Source: CBDCFL01 sp965216135
GTDB lineage: Bacteria; Pseudomonadota; Alphaproteobacteria; Rhodobacterales; Rhodobacteraceae
Direction of reading: 5' to 3'
DNA length: 64,000 bases
Assembly: GCA_965216135.1 (NCBI GenBank)
Contig: CBDCFL010000021.1
Span: 1 to 64,000, forward strand
How positions within the stretch are numbered: position 1 is the first letter of the stretch; every line of letters begins with the position of its first letter. Under the pieces are notes generated by a model, which did not search any database, was not told the DNA's origin, and saw nothing but the letters and a program-made list of their open reading frames with translations. Of the stretch, positions 44,984-54,921 are shown piece after piece. The translations under genes and the position numbers were made by a program.

Positions 44984-45976
44984 CTAGAAATTCGCGCCCT
45001 GCAGCGTTTTGTATATCTCGTATATCGACGGGCCAATCAGAATAATCAAGAGCGGTGGCACCGTCAGCATCATTGTGGCCAGGGTCATCTTGGTCGGCAG
45101 GGTGTTGGCCTTTTCTTCGGCGCGCATCACGCGTTTGTCACGCATCTCGCTGGAATAGACGCGCAAAGCCTCGGCAATCGAGGTGCCGAACGAGGCCGAC
45201 TGGATCAGCACGGTCACAAAGCTGGACACATCCATCACGCCGCAGCGCTCAGACATGTCGCGCAGAACCGAGATGCGGTCTTTGCCGGCTTTCATCTCAT
45301 GGGCGACCATTTCATATTCATCGGCCAGAGCTGGTGCGCCGGCGCGAATTTCGCGGCTGACGCGAATGATCGACTGGTCGAGCGACTGGCCGGCTTCAAC
45401 ACAGACCAGCATCATTTCGAGCGAATCCGGGAAGCCGTTGATGATCTCTTCCTGACGCTGCTGGAGGCGTTTGGTCACCCAGTATTTGGGTGCCATGTAG
45501 CCCACAATGGCTGGTCCGATGGCGGAAATGATCAGTTTCTGGGTCGTCGGGTCGCCGGTGGTAGCCAAGTATATCGACAGCAGAACGCCGATGACGAGCC
45601 CGCCCACGCCAAGCGCGAATTGCGCGAAGTGATACATGCGGACCGCGTTTTTTGTGCGGTATCCGGCCTGCACCAATTTGAGCGCTACCGCCGAATATTC
45701 GTCCTCGTTTTGCGGTTCGAGGAAGTTGGAATATTTTTCCAGCTTGTCTTTGTTGGTTGATCTGCGCAGAACCTGGGTCGCCGAGTCCTCAGTTTTCCGT
45801 GTCCGCGATGCTTTCAGCTTGGCAAGCGGGTCGGCGCGTTTCTTGAGAAGTATGGGCAATGTGCCCAACATCAGAAACATGCCGATGATGCCAAGGGCAA
45901 GGATTGGGCCAAATGGTCCGAGCTGATCGGTGAGCATGGCCTCGATGCCGGCGAGTGTTTCCTGAATTTTCTGCAT
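44984..45976 (-). CDS. tadC: Tad pilus platform protein TadC
   Basis: 330 residues. A type II secretion F-domain protein: N-terminal helix (ILALGIIGMFLMLGTLPILL), two central helices, the F domain (GFPDSLEMMLVCVEAGQSLD) and a C-terminal helix (MTLATMMLTVPPLLIILIGP). With TadB it forms the inner-membrane platform for Flp pilus assembly. Ten bases downstream of tadB. Confidence 0.92.
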   Translation of the reverse strand: MQKIQETLAGIEAMLTDQLGPFGPILALGIIGMFLMLGTLPILLKKRADPLAKLKASRTRKTEDSATQVLRRSTNKDKLEKYSNFLEPQNEDEYSAVALKLVQAGYRTKNAVRMYHFAQFALGVGGLVIGVLLSIYLATTGDPTTQKLIISAIGPAIVGYMAPKYWVTKRLQQRQEEIINGFPDSLEMMLVCVEAGQSLDQSIIRVSREIRAGAPALADEYEMVAHEMKAGKDRISVLRDMSERCGVMDVSSFVTVLIQSASFGTSIAEALRVYSSEMRDKRVMRAEEKANTLPTKMTLATMMLTVPPLLIILIGPSIYEIYKTLQGANF

Positions 45977-45986
45977 ATCTGTGGCC

Positions 45987-46930
45987 TTACACCTTGATGT
46001 TCACAAGCGCGCGCATGACGAAAATGTTCGTCACCAGAAATCCGGCCACCACCAGACAGGCTGGGATGAAGGCCGCAGTTGTTTTCACGTCGTCATAGTA
46101 GTGAGGCTGGATGACACTGATGCCAACGAGCGCCGCGATGGGGAAAATCGACAGAAACATGCCGGACCATTTGGCCTCGGCAGTGATCGCCTTGACGCGG
46201 CGGAACAGTTTGAAACGTGCACGAATGACCTTGGCCAGACCGGCGAGGATCTCGGCCAGGTTACCACCCGATTGCTGCTGGATGGTCACCGCGACGGCGA
46301 GGAAACGCATATCCTGCATGTCCAGCCGCTCAGCCATGGCTTTGAGTGCCTCGCCCACGTCGCGGCCATACGCGGCCTCGTCCGAGATGACGCCCATTTC
46401 AGAGCCCAGCGGATCGGGCACTTCTTTGGCCACAATTGTAAGCGCTGATGAAAACGGGTGGCCGACACGCAGCGAGCGCACCATCAGTTCGACAGCATCC
46501 GGCAACTGCTCTTCGATCATGGCAAGGCGTTTCTTGGCCTTGTTGTTGATCCAGACATAGACGCCGCCAACACCCATTGCGATTGAAATGGCGGTGCGGA
46601 TCGGGGCCGATGCGCCGGTACCGATGGTCAGACCGACAAAGGCGATGACGCCGAGAACGCCCATAAGAACAATCAGTTGCGGTGGCGTGAACGCGATATT
46701 CGCTTTCTGCGCCTTGTCGGCGAGGATCGCGTAGATCGGGATCGAACGCGATTTCATGTGCTGGCCCATCTCTTTGCGGAGCTGTTCCAGAACCTGTTCG
46801 CGTCCGACGCCCTTTTCGAGCATCTCCAGGCGGCGGTTGACACGGTTGTTCAGGCTGATCGACTTGCCGAAGATCGTCAGATAAATGCCTTCGACGACGA
46901 CCAGGACCGAGATAAAAATTAGGGAATTAT
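45987..46930 (-). pseudogene. tadB: Tad pilus platform protein TadB, 5' end lost to IS1595
   Basis: The open frame runs from about 46930 (LIFISVLVVVEGIYLTIFGK) through SISLNNRVNRRLEMLEKGV to 45987. The F domain is intact (QLPDAVELMVRSLRVGHPFS, VTIQQQSGGNLAEILAGLAK) with C-terminal helices. Only the first ~15-20 residues and the native start are missing, replaced by an IS1595 end near 46930. A Met at 46823 could allow a shortened product lacking the first helix. The upstream Tad genes (tadA and others) are not in the window. Confidence 0.85.
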
Positions 46931-47508
46931 ATACTTGAAACCATGACCGCTACTCCCCATATGAGTTATAAGGGAGATGATCATGGCTCACAAAGCACCC
47001 GGAAAACACCATCGAGAGGGAATGTCACTGGTCCAACTTATGGACCTTTTCCCTACCGAGGAAGCCGCTCACGATTGGTTTGTGGAGCAACGCTGGAGTA
47101 AGAACGGACGCCACTGCCCGCGCTGTGGATCAATTGATGCTGCACCTAGTAAGCGCCAGTTCACCTTTTGGTGCCCCGACTGCAAACAACGCTTTAGCGT
47201 TCGCACTGGGACCATCCTTGAGGAATCCCGCCTTCCCCTGCGGAAGTGGGCAATCGCGATCTACCTGCACCTGACAAGCCTCAAGGGTGTGTCGAGCATG
47301 AAGTTGCATCGTGATATCAACGTCACACAAAAGACCGCATGGTTCATGCTTCAGCGCATCCGCAAGGCATGGGCGAGCGAAGATATTTCGCCCTTCACTG
47401 GTCCGGTCGAAGTAGACGAAACCTATATGGGCGGCAAGGAGCGCAACAAGCACTCCGGGAAGAAACTCCGGGCTGGCAGGGGCGGCGTCGGCAAAGCCGT
47501 CGTCGTGG

Positions 47509-48912
47509 TGTCGGTAACACGCGATATGTCCGGTTTATGTACCAGATGATCTGTCCGGTTTTAGAACGCCTCCAAGCCATGGAGGGAGGCGATGCGTCGG
47601 ACGGAGCAGGTACAGGGACTGAGATTGATGAAGTTCGAGGAGGTTTACGGGCGCACCCATCGGGGTGGCTTGAGCCAGGCGGAGGCGGCGGAGGTTCTGG
47701 GTGTCTCGGAGCGCACCTTCCGGCGCTGGCGCGACCGCTACGAGGCGGAGGGAGCCGACGGTCTCTACGACCGCCGCCTGGGCCGCCTCTCGGCGCGGCG
47801 CGCGCCGGTGGACGAGGTGGCGCGGGTGCTGGAGTTGTTCGACACCCGCTACTGGGACTTCACGGCCAAGCACTTCCACGAGAAGCTGGTGGCCGATCAC
47901 GGCTTCAAGCGCAGCTACAACTGGCTGCGGCTGAGCTTGCAAGCCCATGGGCGCAGGCGCGCGGCGCCCAGGCGTGGGGCGCACCGGCGCAAGCGGCCGC
48001 GCCGTGCCCTGCCCGGCATGATGTTGCACCAGGACGGCTCGAGCCACGAGTGGGTCCCCGGTCGATGGTGGGACCTGATCGTCACCATGGACGATGCGAC
48101 CAGCGATATCTACTCGGCCTTCTTCGTCGCCGAAGAGGGCACCATGTCGAGCTTCCAGGGGGTGTCCGAGGCGATCCGGGCCAAGGGCCTGTTCTGCTCG
48201 CTCTACGCCGACCGCGCCAGCCACTACTGGAACACGCCCGAGGCCGGCGGCAAGGTGGACAAGGACACCCCGACCCAGGTCGGCCGCGCCCTGGCGCAGC
48301 TCGGCATCGAGTTGATCCCGGCCTACTCGCCCGAGGCAAGGCGGCGCTCGGAGCGCATGTTCGGCACCTTGCAGAAGCGCCTGCCCCAGGAACTCAGGCT
48401 CGCCGGCATCACCGACATGGTCGAGGCCAACCGCTTCCTCAAGGAGGTCTTCCTGCCACAACACAACGCCCGCTTCGCGACCCCGGCCGAGGACCGGGGC
48501 ACGGCCTTCGTCCCCTTCACCGGCGCGCTCGACGACATCCTGTGCATCCACGAGGAACGCACCGTCTCAAACGACAACACGGTGCGCTACAAGCGCCTGG
48601 CACTTCAGATCCCCGCCGGCCGCCACCGCCGCCATTACGTCAAGGCCAGGGTCCGCGTCCACGAATACCCCGACGGCACAATGGCCGTCTTCCATGGACC
48701 GCGATGTCTGGCGCGATACCACGCCGATGGCCAACCGATCGACAGCCAAACCCGCGAGGCCGCGTGACCCGCTTCGACGCGACCGACCGGCACCCTGTGG
48801 ACAAGTGGACAGCCGCTCCGCGACCGACCACTTGTCCACAGGGCCAGAAACCGCAACAGAAGCGGTCAACTCATATGATACATAAACCGGTCAACTCAGA
48901 ATGTTCTCGACA
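47509..48912 (+). mobile_element. IS1202-type (ISNCY) element, copy 1
   Basis: 1404 bases. The ends are TGTCGGTAACAC (47509) and the complement of GTTCTCGACA (to 48912), with a shared CCGGTTTATGTA further in. A 17-base direct repeat CAAAGCCGTCGTCGTGG flanks it (47492-47508 and 48913-48929). Removing the element and one repeat restores the IS1595 frame. A second copy with a 15-base duplication lies at 55554-56956. Confidence 0.92.
47592..48767 (+). CDS. IS1202-type transposase, copy 1
   Basis: 391 residues. N-terminal HTH (GLSQAEAAEVLGVSERTFRR, RWRDRYEAEGADGLYDRRLG) and an rve-type DDE core: MMLHQDGSSHEWVPG, VTMDDATSDIYSAFFVAEEG, LYADRASHYWNTPEAGG and PAYSPEARRRSERMFGTLQK (Glu). The C-terminus is a small beta-rich domain (VRYKRLALQIPAGRHRRHYV). 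Same length as copy 2 and about four-fifths similar; both look intact. Classed in the ISNCY/IS1202 group. Confidence 0.88.
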   Translation: MRRTEQVQGLRLMKFEEVYGRTHRGGLSQAEAAEVLGVSERTFRRWRDRYEAEGADGLYDRRLGRLSARRAPVDEVARVLELFDTRYWDFTAKHFHEKLVADHGFKRSYNWLRLSLQAHGRRRAAPRRGAHRRKRPRRALPGMMLHQDGSSHEWVPGRWWDLIVTMDDATSDIYSAFFVAEEGTMSSFQGVSEAIRAKGLFCSLYADRASHYWNTPEAGGKVDKDTPTQVGRALAQLGIELIPAYSPEARRRSERMFGTLQKRLPQELRLAGITDMVEANRFLKEVFLPQHNARFATPAEDRGTAFVPFTGALDDILCIHEERTVSNDNTVRYKRLALQIPAGRHRRHYVKARVRVHEYPDGTMAVFHGPRCLARYHADGQPIDSQTREAA

Positions 48913-49112
48913 CAAAGCCGTCGTCGTGGGCGCGAAGGACCGCAAGACCAACAAGGTCAAGGCCAAGGTCGTCGAGAATACCGACGCCAAGACACTACAG
49001 GGCTTCGTTATCGCCACCGCGCTTGCCGGGGCCACCGTCTACACGTGTGAATCGGCATGCAAAACTGACCCACTTAGGTGGGTTATGATCGTTTAAAATT
49101 GACCCTCTTGTT

Positions 49113-50657
49113 TTGTTAACGTCCGCGCGTATTAGCGCGGAGAATGAGCAGGTGATATTGATGGAAAGTGCAGCGAAGATCCGTCGCATGGTTTTGCGTG
49201 ATGGGCGAAGTATTAGATCTGTGGGCCGGGAGACGGGATTGTCGCGGAACACGATCAGGAAGTATCTGAAGGACAGCTCGCCTCCGAGCTACCATCGTCA
49301 GGTTGATCCAGTTCGGCACAAATTGTGTGACTATGAAGAGCGGCTCCAAACCTTGTTTGAGCAGGACCTGAAGCGCCCTCGCCGAGAACGTCGGACAGGG
49401 GTGAAGCTTTATGAGCAGCTGGTTTTGGAAGGATATACGGGGTCGTATTCGCCAGTTCAGCGTTTTGTTCGAGACCTGAAACGCACGGGTTTGAGGTCAG
49501 GAGATGCGTTCATTCCGTTGCAGTTCCAGTCTGGCGATGCGCTGCAGTTTGACTGGAGCGAAGAACATGTCGTCTTGGGCGGAATTGCCCAGAAGGTGAA
49601 GATTGCCCACTTCCGTCTGTGCCACAGCCGCAAGCCCTTTGTTGTGGCCTACCCCGGGGAACCTCAAGAGATGGTGCTTGACGCTTTCGTGAGAGCGTTG
49701 ACCTTTTATGGCGGGGTTCCGCGCCGTGTGATCATCGATAATCCCAAGACAATGGTGACCTATGTATCGCGCTCGAAAGACCGGATCTTTCACCCACGCT
49801 TTCTGGCCTTGATGAACCACTATGTCATGGAACCGGTGGCCTGCACGCCCGCGTCGGGCTGGGAAAAGGGTCAGGTCGAAAACCAGGTGCAGTTTTTGCG
49901 CAGTCGGCTGTTCACGCCCAAACTGGCTTTTGATGATTTGGAGGGCCTGAATGCCTGGCTGTATCTGCAATGTGATGCCCTTGGATCACGCCCCCATCCA
50001 GAGCGACAGGATCAGACAGTTGATGCTGTCTTTGCTGCAGAACAGGCTGAACTGCGCCCTCTCGGCCGCCCTTTTGATGGCTATGTTGAGAAGGCCGTTC
50101 GGGTGCGCTCTACTTGCCTGGTTCAATATGACAGCAACCGCTACAGCGTTCCGGCCTGTTTTGCTGGAAACCATGTCTCGTTGCGGGCCTATGCCGGTTG
50201 CGTCAAAGTGGTTGCAGGTCAAGATGTGATCGCCGAGCACAAACGTCACTTTACCCGTAATATCAGTTACTTTGAGCCCTGGCATTATGTCCCTTTGCTG
50301 GTACGCAAGCCCGGAGCCCTGCGTGATGGCGCGCCCTTTGTGGATTGGCACCTGCCAGATGCCATGCACCAGATCAGGGTGCATTACATGAAGGGCAAAG
50401 GTGGAGATCGGGAGTTTGTAGACCTTCTTATGCTGGCGCAAGACCACGGGATTGACGTTGTGGAAACGGCCTGTGATCTGGCTGTCGCGCAAAACACCCT
50501 ACGCTTGCCTGCCGTCATCAACTTGATCAATCAGTTGGTCGAACCGATCATCCCCCCACTGGCACAAAGCTATGACTATCCCATGCTGACGATGCGCCCG
50601 GAGGCCAACTGCAAACGATATGAGACATTGTGCGCCCGCCGAGAGATGACAGCATGA
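49113..50657 (+). CDS. istA: IS21 transposase IstA
   Basis: 514 residues. N-terminal HTH (DGRSIRSVGRETGLSRNTIR), then the rve core: LQFQSGDALQFDWSEEHVVL, LTFYGGVPRRVIIDNPKTMV and PASGWEKGQVENQVQFLRSR (the D, D, E set). A C-terminal beta-barrel (VRSTCLVQYDSNRYSVPACF) follows. The true start may be the Met at 49161 (MESAAKIRRMVLRDG). Overlaps istB by four bases. Confidence 0.92.
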   Translation: MLTSARISAENEQVILMESAAKIRRMVLRDGRSIRSVGRETGLSRNTIRKYLKDSSPPSYHRQVDPVRHKLCDYEERLQTLFEQDLKRPRRERRTGVKLYEQLVLEGYTGSYSPVQRFVRDLKRTGLRSGDAFIPLQFQSGDALQFDWSEEHVVLGGIAQKVKIAHFRLCHSRKPFVVAYPGEPQEMVLDAFVRALTFYGGVPRRVIIDNPKTMVTYVSRSKDRIFHPRFLALMNHYVMEPVACTPASGWEKGQVENQVQFLRSRLFTPKLAFDDLEGLNAWLYLQCDALGSRPHPERQDQTVDAVFAAEQAELRPLGRPFDGYVEKAVRVRSTCLVQYDSNRYSVPACFAGNHVSLRAYAGCVKVVAGQDVIAEHKRHFTRNISYFEPWHYVPLLVRKPGALRDGAPFVDWHLPDAMHQIRVHYMKGKGGDREFVDLLMLAQDHGIDVVETACDLAVAQNTLRLPAVINLINQLVEPIIPPLAQSYDYPMLTMRPEANCKRYETLCARREMTA

Positions 50658-51385
50658 ATGCCCTCATTGATCAATTGGCTGGCCTTAGATTGCATGGAAT
50701 GGCAGCTTGCGCACATGATTTGCTGTCCGCGCGCAAGTCGCCGAGCCTGACCACTGCGATAAAACAACTGATCGACGCTGAGACCGTAGAACGTCAGGTC
50801 CGCTCAATCGAGTATCAAATGCGGATTGCAAAGTTCCCGCATCACAAGGATTTTGCCACCTTCGATTACAGCGCAGCCGCTGTTACTCAGGCTCGGATCG
50901 ATCCCTTCTGCTCCGGACAGTTCACCCAAGACGCCCACAACCTCATTTTGGTGGGCGGAACTGGCACAGGCAAAACCCACATCGCCATTGCTCTGGGAAC
51001 CACATTGATCAATCAGGGCAAAAAGGCCCGCTTCTTCAATGCTGTGGATCTGATCAACGCCCTGATCAGGGAGCAGGCCGAGGGTAATGCCGGGAAGATC
51101 ATCCGGCAACTGACGCCACTGGATTGCGTCATTATTGATGAGCTGGGTTACATCCCGTTCCCAAAGTCCGGCGGCGCGCTGCTGTTCCATCTGATAAGCA
51201 AACTCTACGAGAAAACCAGCGTCATCATCACCACCAACCTGGAGTTCGGTGAATGGGTCTCCGTCTTCGGCGATCCCAAGATGACAACCGCGCTCCTCGA
51301 CAGGGTGACACATCATTGCTCCATAATCGAAACCGGAAACACATCCTACCGGTTCGCTCAGAGTAAAAGGGCCCGAAAACAATAA
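50654..51385 (+). CDS. istB: IS21 helper ATPase IstB
   Basis: 243 residues from ATG 50654. AAA+ ATPase related to DnaC: N-terminal helical part (LAGLRLHGMAACAHDLLSAR), Walker A ILVGGTGTGKTHIAIALG, Walker B CVIIDELGYIPFP, sensor SVIITTNLEFGEW and TALLDRVTHHCSIIET. It directs IstA to target DNA. Intact. Confidence 0.94.
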   Translation: MNALIDQLAGLRLHGMAACAHDLLSARKSPSLTTAIKQLIDAETVERQVRSIEYQMRIAKFPHHKDFATFDYSAAAVTQARIDPFCSGQFTQDAHNLILVGGTGTGKTHIAIALGTTLINQGKKARFFNAVDLINALIREQAEGNAGKIIRQLTPLDCVIIDELGYIPFPKSGGALLFHLISKLYEKTSVIITTNLEFGEWVSVFGDPKMTTALLDRVTHHCSIIETGNTSYRFAQSKRARKQ

Positions 51386-51400
51386 ACCGCAGCGCAAACA

Positions 51401-51450
51401 AAGCCAGCAGACGAGCTCGCTATTTGAGGGCATCTCGCCTGCTGGCTTTG
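51401..51450 (+). terminator. Hairpin terminating istAB
   Basis: An 11-bp perfect stem AAAGCCAGCAG (51401-51411) / CTGCTGGCTTT (51440-51450), extended by CGAG/CTCG after one mismatch, lies 15 bases after the istB stop and ends in a short T-run. It probably ends the IS21 transcript. Confidence 0.7.
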
Positions 51451-51959
51451 CCTCATCACGGGTGGGTCACTTTTAAACGCTGAAGCCGGGTCACTTTTGA
51501 ACGCTCATTGACAACACGGACGATGCAGCGGCCTACAAGGGTATGCCTTTCGACCACATGAGCGTCCGCCACAGCGTCGGTGAGTACGTTGACGGGATGG
51601 CTCATACCAATGGGATCGAGTCGTTCTGGAGCATGCTCAAGCGTGCGCACAAAGGCGTCTACCACAAGATCAGCGCCAAGCACCTCCAACGCTACGTAGA
51701 CGAATTTGCGGGCCGCCACGGTGTGCGCGAGCGCGACACGCGGGACCAGATGAAATCGGTTGTTGCCGGGATGGTCGGAAAGCGGTTAATGCATAGGGAG
51801 TTATTGGCCGACTAAGGCCACACTGACATTGCGATAGGCCGTCTCCGATTGTGAATCCCGGAGCAATACTGGACCACAGAAACGGTCGAATAATCTGACT
51901 GTCGCGGAGTAAAACTCCGCCATTCTGACGCCTGAGGCAAACGAGCTGAGGGCGGGGAG

Positions 51960-53853
51960 ATGTATTCTGTGGAATTGTACAGCCGGGTTCGGCGTGCGTG
52001 TCATGTCGGTGGGATGAGTGAGCGGGCGGCGGCCGGTCATTTCGGGATAGACCGCAAGACTGTGTCAAAAATTCTGAAGCATGCGGTGCCACCGGGGTAT
52101 CGCAGGAATGGGCCACCAGCCCGTCCAAAGCTTGACCCGTTCATTCCGCTCATCAACCAGATATTGGAAGAGGATAAGTCGCGGCTCAAGAAGCAGCGGC
52201 ATACGTCGAAGCGGATATATGAGCGTCTGCGTGATGAACATGGCTTCACCGGCGGGATCACGATTGTGACCGACTATGTTCGCGAGAAGAAGCGCCGGAC
52301 TCGGGAAGTGTTCGTGCCGCTGTCGCACGCGCCAGGCCACGCCCAGGTTGATTTTGGTGAGGCGCTTGGCGAGATTGGCGGGGTCGTGCGCAAGCTGCAC
52401 TACTTTGCAATGTCTCTGCCGCACTCGGACGCGTTCTTCATCAAGGCCTATCCGGCGGAGACAACCGAGGCCTTTTGCGATGGCCATGTAGCTGGCTTTG
52501 CGTTCTTCGTCATGACGTGGATTTGATCGGGCTGGACTTGTACGGCCTTTACCAATGCGCAATCCAGTTCAGCCTGTAATGCAGCTTCGGCCAGTTGCCG
52601 ACTGACCAAAACCAACGGCGCGTCAGAATACCGTCCTTGCTGCGGATCTTGCAGAAGCCGCCAAAGCTACATTGCAAAACTGGAAATTGACTTCTCGCTA
52701 TTTTGTGTCATGTCCTTGGACTTCTAGACTAACCCCAGAAATGACACGGAATTTCTGAACACCCTCTTTTGGTGAGGCGCTTGGCGAACGCGTTCTTCAT
52801 CAAGGCCTATCCGGCGGAGACAACCGAGGCCTTTTGCGATGGGTAGCTGGCTTTGCGTTCTTCGGCGGCGTGCCGCTGTCAGGGCTCTACGACAACACCA
52901 CGATCGCGGTGGCGCGGATCCTCGGGGACGGAACCCGGCAACGCACCAGAACCTTCTCGGAGTTGCAGTCGCATTACCTGTTCGAAGACAGGTTCGGCCG
53001 TCCTGGCAAGGGCAACGAGTGAGCTATTGGAACGCCATTGGTCCGAGAGACAATGGCGAACGGTAATGTCGAAGGCACAATCGGTTATGGCCGGCGGAAC
53101 TTCCTGGTGCCGATGCCGCGCTTCGACAGTTTCGATGACCTGAACGTCCGGCTGGAGGAGCAATGCCTCAAACGTCAGGATGAGGTTCTGCGGGGTCATT
53201 CCGAGACTATCGGCGAGCGGCTGATGCGTGATCTTGACGCCCTGATGGCGCTGCCGCCTGTACCCTACGATGCCTGCGAGAAAGTCAGCACCCGGGCGAC
53301 GTCGATCTCGATGGTCCGCTATCGCAACAACGATTATTCCGTGCCGGTCGCATACGCCCATCACGAGGTCCAGGTTCGCGGCTATGTCCACGAGGTCATC
53401 ATCGGCTGCGGCACGGAAATCATCGCCTGCCACAAGCGGTCCTGCGAAAAAGCGGACATGGTCTTCGATCCGATGCACTTCCTGCCTCTGCTGGAACAGA
53501 AGGTCGGCGCGCTTGATCAGGCGGCTCCGTTGCAGGGCTGGGATCTGCCCGGGGAGTTCGCCACCCTGCACCGGCTGCTGGAAGCGCGCATGGGAAAGAA
53601 GGGCAAGCGCGAATACGTCCAGGTTCTGCGGCTGCTGGAGACTTTCGAGATGGGCCATGTTCACGGTGCCATCAGGCAGTCACTGGAACTCGGGGCCATC
53701 GGCTACGATGCAGTGAAGCATCTCGTCCTCTGCCGGATCGAGAAACGCCCACCCCGGCTCGATCTCGATATCTACCCCTACCTGCCCAAAGCACTGGTCG
53801 AGACCACCAAGCCCGCGAGCTATATGAGCCTGATGGCGCAGGTGCCGGCATGA
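51960..53853 (+). pseudogene. istA: IS21 istA, broken and rearranged
   Basis: The 5' piece (51960-52511) has the HTH (GMSERAAAGHFGIDRKTVSK) and the first catalytic part (APGHAQVDFGEALGEIGG). At 52511 it changes into ~255 bases of unrelated sequence, after which part of the gene is repeated with deletions (52767-52862) and continues as GGVPLSGLYDNTTIAVARIL. Further frame changes occur near 53020-53040. The 3' piece (53038-53853) runs VEGTIGYGRRNFLVPMPRFD to the end and overlaps istB by four bases. Not functional. Confidence 0.88.
52512..52862. repeat. Foreign insert and partial duplication inside istA
   Basis: Bases 52767-52862 repeat 52353-52509 of istA, lacking an internal stretch of about 57 bases and a 4-base CCAT. 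The intervening 52512-52766 is not IS21 sequence. On the minus strand part of it (about 52515-52620) reads without stops as VLVSRQLAEAALQAELDCAL, possibly a fragment of another gene. It looks like a rearrangement rather than a mobile element; no terminal repeats are visible. Confidence 0.7.
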
Positions 53854-54601
53854 CCGATACACCGCAGGTTCTGCTGCAGCATCACCTAAAAAAACTGCGC
53901 TTGCCGACATTCCTGGGCGAATATTCCAAACTTGCGCAACAATGCGCTGCTGAGAAGAAGGATCACGTCCAGTATTTACTGCGGCTCTGCGAACTTGAAC
54001 TGATAGAGCGGGAACGCCGGATGATCGAGCGCCGCATCAAGGCCGCGAAGTTTCCAGCCACCAAGAGCCTGGACAGCTTCGATTTCAAGGCGATCCCGTC
54101 ACTCAACAAGCCGCTCGTGCTGGAGCTGGCGCGCTGTGAATACATCGACAAATACCAGAACATCATTGCCCTGGGGCCAAGTGGCACCGGTAAAACCCAT
54201 GTCGCACTGGGGCTGGGATTGGCCGCCTGCCAGAAGGGCCTCAAGGTCCGCTTCATAACCGCCGCATCACTGGTTCACGAATTGATCGAAGCTGTCGATG
54301 AACGCCGCCTGCAGAGGTTCCAAAAACAACTCACCAGCCAGAACCTTCTGATCATTGACGAGCTGGGCTTTGTCCCCTTGAGCAAAACCGGCGCTGAGCT
54401 GCTCTTCGAAGTCATCTCCCAATGCTATGAGCGCGGCTCCATAATCATCACCTCAAATCTGCCGTTCGACGAATGGACGAAATATTCGGATTCGAGCGCC
54501 TCACCGGTGCGCTCCTGGATCGCCTCACCCACCACGTGCATATACTGGAGATGAACGGGGACAGCTTTCGGCTAAAACAAAGCCGAAACGCCAGAGCCTG
54601 A
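53850..54601 (+). pseudogene. istB: IS21 istB, frameshifted near the 3' end
   Basis: From ATG 53850 the IstB fold is normal: LQHHLKKLRLPTFLGEYSKL, Walker A IALGPSGTGKTHVALGLG, Walker B LLIIDELGFVPLS and SIIITSNLPFDEWT. At about 54482 the frame is lost; the original end (FERLTGALLDRLTHHVHILE to NARA, TGA 54599-54601) is read in another frame. The ATPase core is complete, but the last ~40 residues are altered. Confidence 0.88.
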
Positions 54602-54751
54602 ACCCGGTCTGAACTTGATGGATGTTGGCCTTTGGCCAACATGCGCCTTGTCACGCGTTAGCTTTATGGGGAGCACACCCAACAAGGCGCGGCACCTCAA
54701 CTGGCCCACTTTTACTCCGGCGAATGGCCCCTTTTTACGCCGGGATTGACA
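54602..54751. other. Noncoding right end of the decayed IS21
   Basis: 150 bases from the istB end to the IS21 terminus, containing two GGCCCACTTTTACTCCGG / GGCCCCTTTTTACGCCGG repeats that match the left end in inverted orientation. No gene. Confidence 0.7.
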
Positions 54752-54873
54752 AGTTCCCCATCATTCGGAATTCGTCGGTCGTCCGAGATTGCTTCTCTCT
54801 GTCCAGGGTACTCGTCTGGTATTGGATTTTCCGGATCACGTGCGTCATCGTCCATAATAAGGGAGTTCTCCAT
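54752..54873 (-). pseudogene. Short acidic protein, 3' end cut by IS21
   Basis: From ATG 54873 (MENSLIMDDDARDPENPIPD; or ATG 54855) about 40 acidic, proline-containing codons run into the IS21 end at 54752. It lies 48 bases after the secreted-protein gene on the same strand. No family recognised; called mainly from context, so uncertain. Confidence 0.35.
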
Positions 54874-54921
54874 CCTTTGGGGCTTATATGCGTGAGAGCC
54901 AAACGCTCCCGCCACCGCGCA

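Larger units (their letters stand above)
49046..51513 (+). mobile_element. IS21-family element, complete
   Basis: 2468 bases. The ends are TGTGAATCGGCATGCAAAAC (49046) and the complement of GTTCAAAAGTGACC-type sequence ending TTGACA (51513), with a second internal copy of the GGGTCAC motif. A 5-base duplication ACACG (49041-49045 and 51514-51518) flanks it. It carries istA and istB and interrupts the IS1595 transposase. Confidence 0.9.
46983..51815 (+). pseudogene. IS1595-family transposase in three pieces
   Basis: It starts at ATG 46983 after GGGAG. Zinc-ribbon cysteines (CPRCGSIDAAP, FWCPDCKQRF) lead into the DDE core: VEVDETYMGGKERNKHSGKK. After removing the IS1202-type element the frame continues GKAVVVGAKDRKTNK, and after removing IS21 it reads ATVYTDDAAAYKGMPFDH. 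It then passes GMAHTNGIESFWSMLKRAHK (catalytic end) and stops at 51813-51815. No other damage is visible, so the gene was intact before the two insertions. Confidence 0.88.
46931..51849 (+). mobile_element. IS1595-family element holding an IS1202-type and an IS21 element
   Basis: The left end lies near 46931, right after the tadB coding sequence (TATACTTGAAACCATG region); the exact base is not fixed. Its transposase is in three pieces (46983-47508, 48930-49045, 51519-51815), separated by two complete elements each flanked by its own target duplication. The right terminal repeat is not found; a decayed IS21 begins at 51850, so the right end appears deleted. Confidence 0.82.
51850..54751 (+). 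mobile_element. Second IS21-family element, decayed
   Basis: The left end TGTGAATCCCGGAGC (51850) matches the complement of the right end GCGTAAAAAGG-type sequence finishing CCGGGATTGACA (54751). Internal repeats with GGAGTAAAA lie at both ends. istA is broken and rearranged and istB has a frameshift. No target duplication is visible (TCTCCGAT on the left, AGTTCCCC on the right). It is unrelated in detail to the complete IS21 beside it. Confidence 0.85.

Noticed and set aside
47339..49096. 585-codon plus-strand frame across the IS1202-type copy 1
   Set aside because: Alternate frame of the real transposase; Gly/Arg/Pro-rich translation and no start signal.
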